DNA of 64,000 bases from JADKIH01 sp031417395 (lineage in GTDB: Bacteria; Bacteroidota; Bacteroidia; AKYH767-A; 2013-40CM-41-45). The position numbers and the translations under genes are program-made. This document shows positions 26,764 to 36,854 of this stretch, piece after piece. Under the pieces are notes generated by a model. The model did no database searches. It was not told where the DNA came from and was given only the letters and a program-made list of their open reading frames with translations. Every line of letters starts with the position of its first letter. Position 1 is the stretch's first letter. Location: NCBI GenBank assembly GCA_031417395.1, contig JANOVM010000059.1, positions 1-64,000 of the forward strand. The letters are read 5' to 3'.

Positions 26764-29700
26764 TTAAACAGTCTCCTTTTCTATAGTACTAAAATCTATT
26801 TTCGGCAACGATTCCACAATCTCCACCGTCTTCACACTAACATTAATAATACTCAACAACAAATCCAAAATATAACTCGGATTCCCAACCTCCTTCGCCC
26901 AATCATTCGGATCATTGGTAATACCGCTCTCTTTATGAGTAGTTACCTGGTAACGTTCCATGATCCATTCAATAGCACTTTTACCATTAACTACATACTC
27001 ATACGCTCTCGCCGGAATGTTCTCAATTGTAATCTTGCTGTTATAAATAATAGTATCCTTCTGATCCTTCTTCGGGAAACGCATTTTCTCTACTGTGTAA
27101 AATTTACTATCTGCTCCTTTTACTTTTACTCCTTTAAATGGTGGAACAGTTTCGTAGTTAATATGTATTTCTGCCAACTCTCTTCCAGCCTTACTAAACT
27201 TCCAAAAATCTTTTATGTCATCAACCAATGGCAGTCGAGGCAACATTTTCTTCAAGTCGTTCGCAAACATTTCTCTGTATTCCGGACTGTGTAAAAAGCC
27301 ATAGACGTAGTGGAAAATATCTTCTTTAATAATATTTTTTCCATATTGCTTTTTTGCTCTTTCTAAAATGAAATCACTAATACCATCTCTACGAATATAC
27401 TCGCCATCACCACTTTCATCAAATAATCCAGGGCTTTGTTTTTCTCGTTCTTCATAGTAATAAAAAGGAAAACATTGTGTCCCTGCATCTAAGCAATTTA
27501 AATCAGGAATATTATTTGCAATTATTACAGTATTTTCTTTCGTGCCACCTAAGCCTGAAACACAAATTACTTTATTATTAATATCGTTATTAGGAAATAA
27601 TTTGGGTTGTTGATAGGGCCTTTGTATAAAACTCCTTTCAAAGTATAAGTGATTTTTACAGTATGGCCGATATAAACCAATCCTCATATTTTCGAGTTGT
27701 ATATTTAGATTAATGTTTTTTGCGCAAAGATTTCTTAGTGAATCGTTCCAGCTTATTTTTTTTGCGTCGTTAGAACAAAATTTATCAAAGTCTAACGATT
27801 TATTTTTGGCCAGTGCGTTTTGAAAATCTTTACGTTGTTGATTATAAAAATTAACTGTTTTTTTTATATTGGATTGTAAAATATCAATTGAAAAATTATA
27901 AACCCAGGCATCGCGAGAAGTTGCAATGCCAAGAGAGTAAGTGGTGAAGAAACTATTTGATTTGGAGTCAAATTTATTTTCCGGTTCTATTGGAAAATAT
28001 GTATCAAATAAGTCGTTTCGTTGACTAATCCAGTCTCCATGTTCATTGGGATTCAATATTTTCCAAGGTAAATTTTTATTTAAGACTGATTTGGAGTTTT
28101 TGATTATGCCTAATTTGTCTTCTCTACTTAAATAATCTCCAATATCATAGTAGGAAATACATGCTTTATTTATTTTGATTTCAGGATTTTTAACTAATAG
28201 TGTTATTGCTATCGGTGTTCGTGAGCCTGAACCAAATATTTTACCTCCTTCTTTTCGTGAAAGTTCACCACTTGTTCTTTGATTACCACGCAAATTAAAA
28301 ACATAGATTGAACTAAATTCTTTTTCTAAACATTTGCGCAGGCCATCCATTCCGCTACCGTCTAACCATCCGCTATTTGAAACAAAACAGATAATGCCAC
28401 CATTTTTAGGATCTAAACGATCTGTACTCCATCTAAAGGACTTGATATAGGAATCATAAATTGCATTTTTATTTGTTGCAGATGTTTCAGCAACATAAGT
28501 TTTAGCAATACGTCCATCTAAAACATTATAGCTTTGATTTTGTGCATCGTCATTTGATGATTTTTGCCCTTTGGAATATGGAGGATTACCAATTATTACT
28601 CTAAGGGGTGCCTTTTTTTGCTTTGCTACTCGTGCTGAATTCTGCGGGAACATTTCCGAAAACATTTTTTCACTTCCATAACTTTCACCTAACTGGAATG
28701 TGTCAGTAAGGCAAATACCTTCAAATGATAAATAATCCTTTTCCCCCATTGCATCATGATAAGCGTTCTCAATATTTACAGCAGCAATGTAATAAGCAAG
28801 CAAAACGATTTCGTTTGCGAAAATTTCATTCTTGTATTTGTGAGGTAAATCCCTTTTATCGATGAGCCCGCTTTGCAGAAGTCGGGCAATGAATGTTCCT
28901 GTACCGGTAAATGGATCGAGTATATGAACATCCTTATCACCAAGTGTTCTATCAAATTCTTTCTTCAAGACATCATTTACAGAATGAATAATAAAATCAA
29001 CTACTTCAACAGGAGTATAAACAATACCCAGTTTATCAACCATCTTAGGCATGGCAGTCTTAAAATACTTCTCATACAATTCAAGTATGATTTGTTGTTT
29101 TCCCTCTGTATTGTCTATGCCTTCTGCACGTTTCCTGACACTATCATAAAATTTCTCAAGTTCTTTGTTGTCCTTTTCCAGCGATTGCTCTTCGAGCAAG
29201 TTAAGAATCCTTTGCATCGATACAGAAATTGGATTACTCTTAACAAAAGAATATCCTTCAAACAAAGCATCAAATACAGGGGCTGTAATAATATGCTGAG
29301 ATAACATTTCAATAGCTTCTTCTTCCGTTACATTCGGATTAATATTTTTGTGTAAGCCATCAATGAATTTTTCAAATGCCTTTTTATACTTAGAGTTATC
29401 TTTTATAAGTCGCCGGATCCGTTCTTCGTGTTTATTTGCAATTTCAGCAACACTCTTTGCCCATTGTTCCCAATATCTCCTGTCGCCAACCTTCTGAACC
29501 ATCTTTGCAAAAACAACATGCTGCAATTGTTCAAATTGAAGAGCAAGCTGTTGGCTGAGCTCTTTATTCTTTCCCCATCTCTGAGTCTCGACGTCCGTCA
29601 TTACAGGCTCACCCTCTACGAAAGAGTATTCAGGTCGTCCGACTAAAATCTGATCGGGTCGCTTGCGGTTTAGTTCGATCTTGTTAACGGTGGCGTTGAA

Positions 29701-31668
29701 ACGGTCATCATGTGCACGTAATGCGTTTAGTACGCTCCATACAACTTTATAACGTTCGTTATCGTCAAGAGCTTTATCCGCCTCCACGTTGGAGGGAACA
29801 ACAATTGGAATAATAATGTAGCCGTATTCCTTACCGGGGGATCTACGCATTACACGACCAACAGATTGAACAACGTCGACTTGTGAATTGCGTGCAGATA
29901 AAAACAAAACAGCATCGAGAGAAGGAACGTCAACACCCTCGCTCAGGCAGCGGACATTCGTTAAAATCCTGCATTCATTATTTTCAGTCGGTTCCTTTAA
30001 CCAACCCAACAGCTGATCCCGTTCGGGAGCCGACATGGTTCCATCAATATGTTTTGAAGAAACAGAAACCATTTTTTCCTGTTCATCATTTGGTAAAGAC
30101 TTAATATAGGCTTTTGTAGCCGTATTGAAGTATTCTGTAATAGCTTTTGAAGAATTTGCTCCCGCTTTGGATTCAATTCTCTGGCAAAAAGCTACTGCTC
30201 TTTGCATAGGCTTCGGATTACTGTCTTTAATTATTCCATCATCACCAATTATTTTTTTTGAAAAAGCGTTTATGCATCCAATAATTTTTGAAGCATCGTC
30301 TGTAGTTATTTCGCTTTCTTTGCCTGCGATCATATTTTGAACTACCGGCGGAATGTCACGATCGCTCAATGTAAGAATCAGAACTTTATAGTCTGTCAAT
30401 AACTTATCTTCTACAGCCTTTCCAAAACCTATACGATAGATTTCTTCCCCATAAAGTTTTTCATCATCCATCGAACACAAATAAGCATCTGCCTGAGCGG
30501 CTTTACTTTTTGTTTCATCATTGTACAGACGTGGAGTTGCTGTCATGTACAAACGTTTTTTCGCTTTGATGAATTTATTATCGTGTACTTTAGTAAATGC
30601 AGATTCGTCTTCGTCTGATAAGGTTACACCTGTTGTTCGGTGAGCCTCATCACAAATGATTAAATCGAATTCATTAAAGCCGTTCTTAATTAGTTCTTTT
30701 TGTGCCTTTGCAATAACTTCAATAGATTGGTAAGTAGAAAAAACCACAGTCATTCCTTTTTTACCATTTTTCTTAATTTGGTTAAACTGATTAAGAATTT
30801 CTTTGGCATTGGTAGAAGCCGGCAATGCAAGATCTACGATACTAAATAAATCGTTGTCATCATTTTTTGTTTTCCTTTTAGAAACTTCAGGATCTGAACA
30901 AATGCAGATTGCATTAATATCTATATTGGCATTGTCACTCCATTCACGCAACGTCTGTCCCAAAAGAGAAATTGAAGGAACTAAAAAAAGAATCAGCCCT
31001 TTGTCTTTCGTTTCATTCTCAGCTATACGAAGTGAATTGAATGTCTTGCCCGTTCCGCATGCCATAATTAGTTTACCACGATCGTTTTTCTTAAAATACT
31101 CATGTGCATTCTCAAGAGCTTCCTTTTGATGAGGCCGTAAAGTCTTTTTTGGAGTACGTGATAATTCACCATGAACTCCATTTTCCAGTTTTTCCCAGTC
31201 AACTGCCGCTTCCTGTAAATCAAAAAGGTTAAGTCTAGTTACAGGTGGATGTTGGTTTTTAATAGATTCTGTTGCATTGGGTCCCCAATTATTTGTTGTC
31301 GAGATCCAGAGACGGTTGGAGAATTTAGTTGTCGTCCCATTATCCCCTTTAAATTGCTTACTCGAAGTCGAGAGAAAAGTATCGACCGCAGGTTTGTCTA
31401 TTGTAGCTGTTTCCTGATAACACTTACATTGAATGGCCCAATAATCACCTTCTAATGTAAGCCCCACTAAATCGATTCCCATATCACCTCCACCAAGATC
31501 ATTCCGTCCCGGAAATTCATTCCACATCCATACCTTCTTAAAACGATAGGCATATTTGGGATCAGTAAGCAGGTACGCCTGCATCAGTCTTTCAAACCGG
31601 TCGCCTTTATCACGCTGGGAGAAGGATATTTTTCTGTACTTATCGAGGATTTTATTGAATGATGTCAT
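26764..31668 (-). CDS. Type ISP restriction-modification enzyme (single polypeptide)
   Basis: A 1634 aa fusion with the full order of LlaGI/LlaBIII-type enzymes. An Mrr-like nuclease comes first (GIDLVG near 64, IQCKC near 79-83), then an SF2 translocase (MACGTGKTF near 203, DEAH near 340, TATPR, QSVGRVMRRS), then a gamma-type N6-adenine methyltransferase (DPFTGTGTF near 917, NPPYSKGQ near 1027), and a 500 aa C-terminal target recognition part. It modifies one strand, then translocates and cuts when two sites converge. It lies downstream of a ParB-methyltransferase on the same strand. No frameshift seen. Confidence 0.92.
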   Translation of the reverse strand: MTSFNKILDKYRKISFSQRDKGDRFERLMQAYLLTDPKYAYRFKKVWMWNEFPGRNDLGGGDMGIDLVGLTLEGDYWAIQCKCYQETATIDKPAVDTFLSTSSKQFKGDNGTTTKFSNRLWISTTNNWGPNATESIKNQHPPVTRLNLFDLQEAAVDWEKLENGVHGELSRTPKKTLRPHQKEALENAHEYFKKNDRGKLIMACGTGKTFNSLRIAENETKDKGLILFLVPSISLLGQTLREWSDNANIDINAICICSDPEVSKRKTKNDDNDLFSIVDLALPASTNAKEILNQFNQIKKNGKKGMTVVFSTYQSIEVIAKAQKELIKNGFNEFDLIICDEAHRTTGVTLSDEDESAFTKVHDNKFIKAKKRLYMTATPRLYNDETKSKAAQADAYLCSMDDEKLYGEEIYRIGFGKAVEDKLLTDYKVLILTLSDRDIPPVVQNMIAGKESEITTDDASKIIGCINAFSKKIIGDDGIIKDSNPKPMQRAVAFCQRIESKAGANSSKAITEYFNTATKAYIKSLPNDEQEKMVSVSSKHIDGTMSAPERDQLLGWLKEPTENNECRILTNVRCLSEGVDVPSLDAVLFLSARNSQVDVVQSVGRVMRRSPGKEYGYIIIPIVVPSNVEADKALDDNERYKVVWSVLNALRAHDDRFNATVNKIELNRKRPDQILVGRPEYSFVEGEPVMTDVETQRWGKNKELSQQLALQFEQLQHVVFAKMVQKVGDRRYWEQWAKSVAEIANKHEERIRRLIKDNSKYKKAFEKFIDGLHKNINPNVTEEEAIEMLSQHIITAPVFDALFEGYSFVKSNPISVSMQRILNLLEEQSLEKDNKELEKFYDSVRKRAEGIDNTEGKQQIILELYEKYFKTAMPKMVDKLGIVYTPVEVVDFIIHSVNDVLKKEFDRTLGDKDVHILDPFTGTGTFIARLLQSGLIDKRDLPHKYKNEIFANEIVLLAYYIAAVNIENAYHDAMGEKDYLSFEGICLTDTFQLGESYGSEKMFSEMFPQNSARVAKQKKAPLRVIIGNPPYSKGQKSSNDDAQNQSYNVLDGRIAKTYVAETSATNKNAIYDSYIKSFRWSTDRLDPKNGGIICFVSNSGWLDGSGMDGLRKCLEKEFSSIYVFNLRGNQRTSGELSRKEGGKIFGSGSRTPIAITLLVKNPEIKINKACISYYDIGDYLSREDKLGIIKNSKSVLNKNLPWKILNPNEHGDWISQRNDLFDTYFPIEPENKFDSKSNSFFTTYSLGIATSRDAWVYNFSIDILQSNIKKTVNFYNQQRKDFQNALAKNKSLDFDKFCSNDAKKISWNDSLRNLCAKNINLNIQLENMRIGLYRPYCKNHLYFERSFIQRPYQQPKLFPNNDINNKVICVSGLGGTKENTVIIANNIPDLNCLDAGTQCFPFYYYEEREKQSPGLFDESGDGEYIRRDGISDFILERAKKQYGKNIIKEDIFHYVYGFLHSPEYREMFANDLKKMLPRLPLVDDIKDFWKFSKAGRELAEIHINYETVPPFKGVKVKGADSKFYTVEKMRFPKKDQKDTIIYNSKITIENIPARAYEYVVNGKSAIEWIMERYQVTTHKESGITNDPNDWAKEVGNPSYILDLLLSIINVSVKTVEIVESLPKIDFSTIEKETV

Positions 31669-31825
31669 CTATAAATTTTTAACGTTAACCGAAAGGCGAA
31701 ATATAGTATAAATGAGGGGAATTGGCAATTGGATTGAAGACTATTGTACCAGAAATATTAAAGGCATAGAATAAAGGGTTCAAAAGATGCTCAAAAATTT
31801 AATAAAAAGATGAACTAGAGGGGAC

Positions 31826-33355
31826 TTATTTAGTCCGAACTAAGTGAGGATTATTTTTCAGAAAATCCTTTAAACGAATTTCTGTTTGAACAGCATATTC
31901 CTTGGAAATTTCTATTCCATAATATTTGCAACCGTGGGCATATGCTATCAACCCTGTGGTTCCTAATCCATTGAAATTATCCATAACAGAATCCTCGCGT
32001 CGGGTTGTAGATAATATACAAATCATCGGAATTTCAAATGGATAGAGCGCATTGTGTTGCAATTCCAATCCATTATTTTTCATCAATTTTACTAAATATG
32101 AATTATTGATAACGTTGGTTTCTATTAATCCATCGGCTACGCCTATGCCATCTTGCTTCGGATTAGGATAAATAAATATATTTTTAAACCTTCTGTTTTT
32201 TTCCTTGTCACCGTAAGTGATCTTACCTAGGAAATCATCTTCTGAACCGTACCAGTCATTGTACCATTTATATTTTTTGGTGTCTTTCACAAAATGAAAA
32301 ATGTACTCCTCAGACATCTGAAATGCGTTTGAGTCATTGAATGGAGGATTTGATTTCAACCAAATACATTTCTGTACATTTTTTAATTTTTCTTTTTGGA
32401 ATGATTTAATCAATTCGTAAGGGATGTTCAATAACTCCCCATCCACTCTTGAATCCATAATGTTAACCCAAATAGAGCCTGTGCTTCTGAGAGTTCTTAT
32501 ACACTCTTTAAATGAACGCATCAAATTTGCGATATACGCTTCATGAGTTTTTTCCTGACCAAGCTGGGGAGGAGTAGATGAGATTTTCCTTCTTGGCTTA
32601 TCTATGTCTTCCTGATATTTTCTCATTTGATAGTAAGGCGGGCTCGTCATTACGCAGTCAATGACTTCGTTTTTTAATATATCTTTCAGTTTAGTATTTT
32701 CCCTATGGTATATCTTGAACCATTCGTCCTTATATATTTTTACTTTACTTATCTTTTCATTTTTCCTTTTATTCAATACTTCCTTCCGAATATTCTTTCT
32801 AATTGCATCAACACTTTGATTTTTTTCTCTACTAAGTTTTTTAAGATGTTCCCAAGCAACTTCGTTAGAGCAATCTTTCAAAGACTGATAATTTTTTTTT
32901 GCTTCCAAGACTCTTTCAATAGTGGCTTTACTAACTCTATTCTTATTTAGAATGGCTTCTCGCTTTTTGATTTCTTCATTCTTATTTTTTACTCCGCTTT
33001 TAATGCCATATAACTTTGTCAATTGTTCGTATTCCCAAGCAACAGTGAAACTGTCCTTTATTCGTTGCATTTGATGTTCAATAATCATTAATTGGGTAAC
33101 TTCCGATTGGGTAATATTTTCAATAATAACGTTCACTTCTGTTATATTTGCTAAATGAAGGGTAGCAGAAAGTCGCCTGTTTCCACTAATAATATAAAAG
33201 TCCTTTGTTATTACTAATGGTTCTCTTATACCATTAGCCTCAATACTCTTTAATAAATTATAATCCTGAATGTTTGTAATAGAAAATTTGCCGTATAGTT
33301 TTTCTGTAAGCGTATTTATTCGTAATTTCTTTTTGTTGATGGTAGTAACTTTCAT
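31826..33355 (-). CDS. ParB-domain DNA methyltransferase
   Basis: A 509 aa protein. Residues 30-200 are a ParB/Spo0J-type domain (SIEANGIREPLVI, SGNRRLSA). A beta-class DNA methyltransferase (N4-cytosine or N6-adenine) follows, with motif IV SPPYYQM near 242 placed before motif I FNGLGTTGLIA near 470 and YGIEIS. ParB-methyltransferase fusions are common in phages and mobile elements, where they protect the element's DNA. It follows the 33367 gene by 11 bases and precedes the Type ISP gene by 157 bases, so all three may be co-transcribed. Confidence 0.87.
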   Translation of the reverse strand: MKVTTINKKKLRINTLTEKLYGKFSITNIQDYNLLKSIEANGIREPLVITKDFYIISGNRRLSATLHLANITEVNVIIENITQSEVTQLMIIEHQMQRIKDSFTVAWEYEQLTKLYGIKSGVKNKNEEIKKREAILNKNRVSKATIERVLEAKKNYQSLKDCSNEVAWEHLKKLSREKNQSVDAIRKNIRKEVLNKRKNEKISKVKIYKDEWFKIYHRENTKLKDILKNEVIDCVMTSPPYYQMRKYQEDIDKPRRKISSTPPQLGQEKTHEAYIANLMRSFKECIRTLRSTGSIWVNIMDSRVDGELLNIPYELIKSFQKEKLKNVQKCIWLKSNPPFNDSNAFQMSEEYIFHFVKDTKKYKWYNDWYGSEDDFLGKITYGDKEKNRRFKNIFIYPNPKQDGIGVADGLIETNVINNSYLVKLMKNNGLELQHNALYPFEIPMICILSTTRREDSVMDNFNGLGTTGLIAYAHGCKYYGIEISKEYAVQTEIRLKDFLKNNPHLVRTK

Positions 33356-33366
33356 CTCTTAAAATT

Positions 33367-33759
33367 TTAAAAATAAAGTGGGAACTCTTTTATTATTAAT
33401 TCCTTCATTTTCTTCTCTGCTAGCTCAATTAGAGATTTATCTTCACCCCCTTTAAAATCACTAACCTTGCCGAGGCTTACTTTTAATTCAGATGGAATAG
33501 GATATTCAAATTTGACTCTCCCTTGATAATACTCTCCCTTGAAAAACTTTATCCTTTTAATTGTGATGGTAGGTTCATAAAAATTCTTAAGGCGTTCGTA
33601 GGCGTTTTCAAATTCACCTAGCATCTTATGAAGTTCATTTAATTCTATATGAAGAGCCTTAATTTCATTAGACAAATCATCAATCTTAAGTTTGATTTTA
33701 TGTTTATCATTTTTGATGCTAAGGAACCCTTCTTGATTTAAGTTTATCAGTAGTGACAT
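33367..33759 (-). CDS. coiled-coil hypothetical protein upstream of ParB-methyltransferase
   Basis: A 130 aa protein with a 50 aa coiled coil (LKIDDLSNEIKALHIELNEL) and a C-terminal beta-rich part (IKRIKFFKGEYYQGRVKFEYPIP). Not recognised. It ends 11 bases before the ParB-methyltransferase start and a TAAAATTTTA copy (33360-33369) overlaps its stop codon. Close linkage suggests it belongs to the methylation unit, but no partner is proved. Confidence 0.55.
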   Translation of the reverse strand: MSLLINLNQEGFLSIKNDKHKIKLKIDDLSNEIKALHIELNELHKMLGEFENAYERLKNFYEPTITIKRIKFFKGEYYQGRVKFEYPIPSELKVSLGKVSDFKGGEDKSLIELAEKKMKELIIKEFPLYF

Positions 33760-34157
33760 TAGATTTATTTTTGAGTGAAATTAGCATATTTTCATTAAAA
33801 ACCCTCAATTGATGGTTTTTACAAATCACACAGAAATATAAGGTGGATTCTAAGATAGAAATGTGAAAATATGTAGATTGAAACATTTAGAGAGGTATCT
33901 AGACGAATTACAAAGGGCATTCAAGATAAATTATACGGGTCTCCTTGATGATTTAATTGATGAAAATGAGAGGAGAAAAGGAGAAATCAATTAAGTTTTA
34001 ATTTCTATACAACATTTCGTTCCATTGAGGTACAGGAGAAATCTTGTACCTCTTCTGATTTTATGGATGTTTTTACTCAACTTATACTTTTACTAAAAGT
34101 ATAATATGAATAGCGTTGTGGACCAAGCTGTTCCGGTAATTGGTAAAATTTTACTGC
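33760..34157. other. intergenic stretch with possible 43 aa frame
   Basis: A GTG-started frame on the plus strand (33863-33994; KICRLKHLERYLDELQ to RRKGEIN) has protein-like composition but no other support. A repeat-like terminator AGGTACAGGAG / AAGAGGTAC follows around 34029-34055, and GGTAAAATTTTAC is at 34142-34154. Probably a remnant. Confidence 0.35.
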
Positions 34158-34850
34158 TCAACTCACCTTCTGCAACTTCATGTACCTCTGCACATACCGC
34201 CGAACCTGTTGTTGAGTAAACGGTTTACCATTGGGTTGATTTATCTTCAATCGATTGAGCTTATCTGAACAGGCTTTAAAAGAGCCGGAATCCCTGAAGA
34301 TTTCCATTACGATATTCGTCTTTTCATTTCTGACAATATCATATTTAATAGAATTCCTCCGGGCCGCATGGGCGAGATGACGAACCTTATCCAAATTCGG
34401 ATTGCCTAATGATTTTCCTTCTTTTCGGAGTTGTTGCTTTTTTACTTTTAGTGCATTCTTGGTTCGTTGAGAAATCATAATCCTTTCCTCCTCTGCAATT
34501 GACATCATAATGTTAAGCACCAGATTTGAGTTTGAGGGATTATCAACAGAGACAAAATTTATTCCACTCTCCTTTAATAATACAAGAGACTTAAAGGATC
34601 TTCCGAAACGGTCAATTTTACTGACGATCAAAGTACATCCATTGGCTTTACTGTATTCAACAGCTTCACGGAATATGGGTCGTATTCCCTTTTTATCAGA
34701 GCCGGAACAAACCTCCGTGAAGGAGTTCGTTAATTCTCCTTTATTGGATTTAATAAAATTGTAGATGATTTGCTTTTGAGATTCCAATCCCAAACCTGAA
34801 CGGGATTGTTCAAAAGTACTGATACGGGAATAAGCTACGTATTTTACCAT
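34158..34850 (-). CDS. serine recombinase (resolvase/invertase family)
   Basis: A 230 aa site-specific recombinase. The N-terminal catalytic domain has YSRIS with the nucleophile Ser near position 10, GLGLESQKQII, the conserved SKIDRFGRS near 77-85, and IAEEERIMISQRTKNAL. The C-terminal 80 residues contain a helix-turn-helix (SFKACSDKLNRLKI). Size fits a resolvase or invertase rather than a large phage integrase. It could resolve or invert DNA within this island. A GGTAAAATTTTAC copy lies four bases beyond its stop. Confidence 0.9.
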   Translation of the reverse strand: MVKYVAYSRISTFEQSRSGLGLESQKQIIYNFIKSNKGELTNSFTEVCSGSDKKGIRPIFREAVEYSKANGCTLIVSKIDRFGRSFKSLVLLKESGINFVSVDNPSNSNLVLNIMMSIAEEERIMISQRTKNALKVKKQQLRKEGKSLGNPNLDKVRHLAHAARRNSIKYDIVRNEKTNIVMEIFRDSGSFKACSDKLNRLKINQPNGKPFTQQQVRRYVQRYMKLQKVS

Positions 34851-35047
34851 GTGGTCTTATTTTAGGCTATTCTCGGGAAAATAATTGGAATATGCAGCAT
34901 TTATACGACCGTTTAAATGTGCTTGCAGGCGGGAGTATAAGCAGGGGATCAATTAACAACTCCATTTTCATGATTTTTATTTGCGGTTTACTTTCTTCAA
35001 AAAATCATTACCTTGTTTTAAATTTTAACATTATAAATCGTTTACAC

Positions 35048-36424
35048 ATGAAAAAACTGATACTACTAACATTAATTTGTATTACTCAATTCGTAAATGG
35101 ACAGCCTGCACAGTTATTTAAATCTAGAGCAATATCAAGTGATAATTCTTGCAGGAATAACTTTTCTGATAATGCATTAATGAAAAATTCAGATAGTAAG
35201 TTGACTAATGTAAAAAACCAACAGACATTTATTTCCAAGAAAAATGCCAATGCTAATAACCTTGCTCTTTCACAAATTGCTTTAGTTGATAGTATTTATT
35301 TTTGGATTTTGCCTTTAATGGGCAATCCCTGGATCTTAACGAATAGAGCCTCCTATACCTATGATTTCAACAATAACCAGACAAGTTTTTTATATCAAGG
35401 TTGGAATGGCAGCGTATCGCAAAATGGCGATCTATTGTCCTATACCTATGATGCCAACAATAACCAGACAAGTAGGTTATTAAAACGTTGGAATGGCAGT
35501 ACATGGGTAAATAACTCTCAAAACTCCCTTACCTATGATGCGAATAATAACCAGACAAGTGTGTTAAATCAAACATGGATTAGCAGTACATGGGTAAATG
35601 GCGCTCTAAGTACTTATACCTATGATGCGAATAATAACCTGACAAATTTGTTAGCTCAAGATTGGAATAGTGGTACATTGATGAATACTGCTCTATCCTC
35701 TAATACCTATGATGCGAATAATAACCTGACAATTAGGTTAGAACAAAGTTGGAATGGCAGTGCATGGGTAAATGTTGGTCTAATCTCCAATACCTATGAT
35801 GCCAACAATAACCTAACAAATCAGTTATATCAAACTTGGATTGGAAGTTCATGGGAAAATAGAGCACTAGATTCCTATACATATGATGCGAATAATCTCC
35901 TGATAAGTCGGTTATCCCAAAGTTGGTATAACGGTGCATGGGTAAATGGTGGTCTAGGATCCTATACCTATGATGCGAATAATAACCTGATAAGTTTGTT
36001 AGCTCAAGATTGGGATGGCAGCGCATGGAGAAATAGTATTCCAAACTCCTACACCTATGATGCCAACAATTTCATCCAATCGATTGTTTATAAAAGGTTT
36101 GAGGCAAACACTCAAACTTGGCAAGGAGATAGTATTTATTATTATTTCCGTACTGTTATCGGTGTTAATGAACTCCTGGCACATAATGGAGTCATAAAAG
36201 CCTATCCTAATCCTTTTGCTGATGAACTAAAAATAATAGTTAATGGTAACATTGATAAAATAGGAGATGCAGTCTTGTTTGATGCACTTGGCAAGGAAAT
36301 CTTAAGAGAAAAAATTACTCAAGCTGAAACAATAATAAATACTGAAAAGCTTTTGCCCGGGTTTTATCTTCTCAATTATACGGATGGAAATAGAAGTACG
36401 AATACTAAGCTTTTGAAGTTCTAA
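35048..36424 (+). CDS. secreted YD-repeat protein with nine 29-aa repeats
   Basis: About 458 aa; start chosen at 35048, where MKKLILLTLICITQFVNG forms a clean signal peptide (the frame is open from 34892). After a linker, nine tandem 29 aa units follow (about 35345-36120), each reading roughly SYTYDANNNLT, 5-7 residues, WNGS-WVN. These are YD/RHS-type beta repeats. The C-terminus (VIKAYPNPFADEL ... GFYLLNYTDGN) is a T9SS sorting domain. The protein is thus exported to the surface or medium. There is no toxin tip as in RHS proteins. Its end touches a truncated integrase. Confidence 0.78.
   Translation: MKKLILLTLICITQFVNGQPAQLFKSRAISSDNSCRNNFSDNALMKNSDSKLTNVKNQQTFISKKNANANNLALSQIALVDSIYFWILPLMGNPWILTNRASYTYDFNNNQTSFLYQGWNGSVSQNGDLLSYTYDANNNQTSRLLKRWNGSTWVNNSQNSLTYDANNNQTSVLNQTWISSTWVNGALSTYTYDANNNLTNLLAQDWNSGTLMNTALSSNTYDANNNLTIRLEQSWNGSAWVNVGLISNTYDANNNLTNQLYQTWIGSSWENRALDSYTYDANNLLISRLSQSWYNGAWVNGGLGSYTYDANNNLISLLAQDWDGSAWRNSIPNSYTYDANNFIQSIVYKRFEANTQTWQGDSIYYYFRTVIGVNELLAHNGVIKAYPNPFADELKIIVNGNIDKIGDAVLFDALGKEILREKITQAETIINTEKLLPGFYLLNYTDGNRSTNTKLLKF
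35345..36120 (+). repeat. 87-bp tandem repeats in YD protein
   Basis: Nine 87-base units, each opening near cctatgatgcgaataataac. The units are close but not identical, with variation concentrated in the middle of each. Such repeats can change in number by slippage or recombination. Confidence 0.8.
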
Positions 36425-36854
36425 GTATTCCGATATACTTGAGAAGGAGAAATTCATCATCAAAGAAAAAAAGACCGGTAAGCAAAGAAGTATCATGGTA
36501 AATAAGGATCTTCGTGAAATTGTTAGTCGGATCTTTAAGAAACTGAAAATCTCAAACCCTAACCAATTGATTTTCCTGAATAGATTCGGAACAAAACCGA
36601 TTGACCGTTCATATGTAAACGTCAAATTGAAAGAGATTATGAAAATATATAGAATCAAAGTTGATGGAAACATCTCCTCCCATACCTTCCGAAAGACCCT
36701 TGGCAGAAGGGTTATGGAAAACAATGATTTTAGTGGAGAAAGTTTGATTCTATTAATGGACCTTTTTGGACATTCCTCACCGGGACTTACAAAACGATAT
36801 CTGGGCATACGAGAAAAAGAGATTCATGAGGTTTACTCAAGTCTTACTTTGTGA
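36424..36854 (+). pseudogene. tyrosine recombinase, N-terminally truncated
   Basis: The C-terminal catalytic half of a phage/ICE-type integrase. In the frame that runs from the YD gene end it reads KYSDILEKE, KEKKTGKQRS, then HTFRKTLGRRV (His-x-x-Arg) and HSSPGLTKRYLG with the nucleophile Tyr. The core motif before YSDIL, with the first catalytic Arg, and the whole DNA-binding N-terminus are missing. The cut point lies at the end of the YD-repeat gene, so an insertion or deletion probably removed the front. Translation could start at the ATG at 36495, but the product would be inactive. Confidence 0.8.

Noticed and set aside
33863..33994. 43-codon GTG-started frame
   Set aside because: No conserved motif, weak start and no neighbour in the same unit; mentioned under the intergenic region only.
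34158..34850. Large serine integrase defining the element ends
   Set aside because: At 230 aa it lacks the long C-terminal DNA-binding part of large serine integrases; a resolvase or invertase is more likely.
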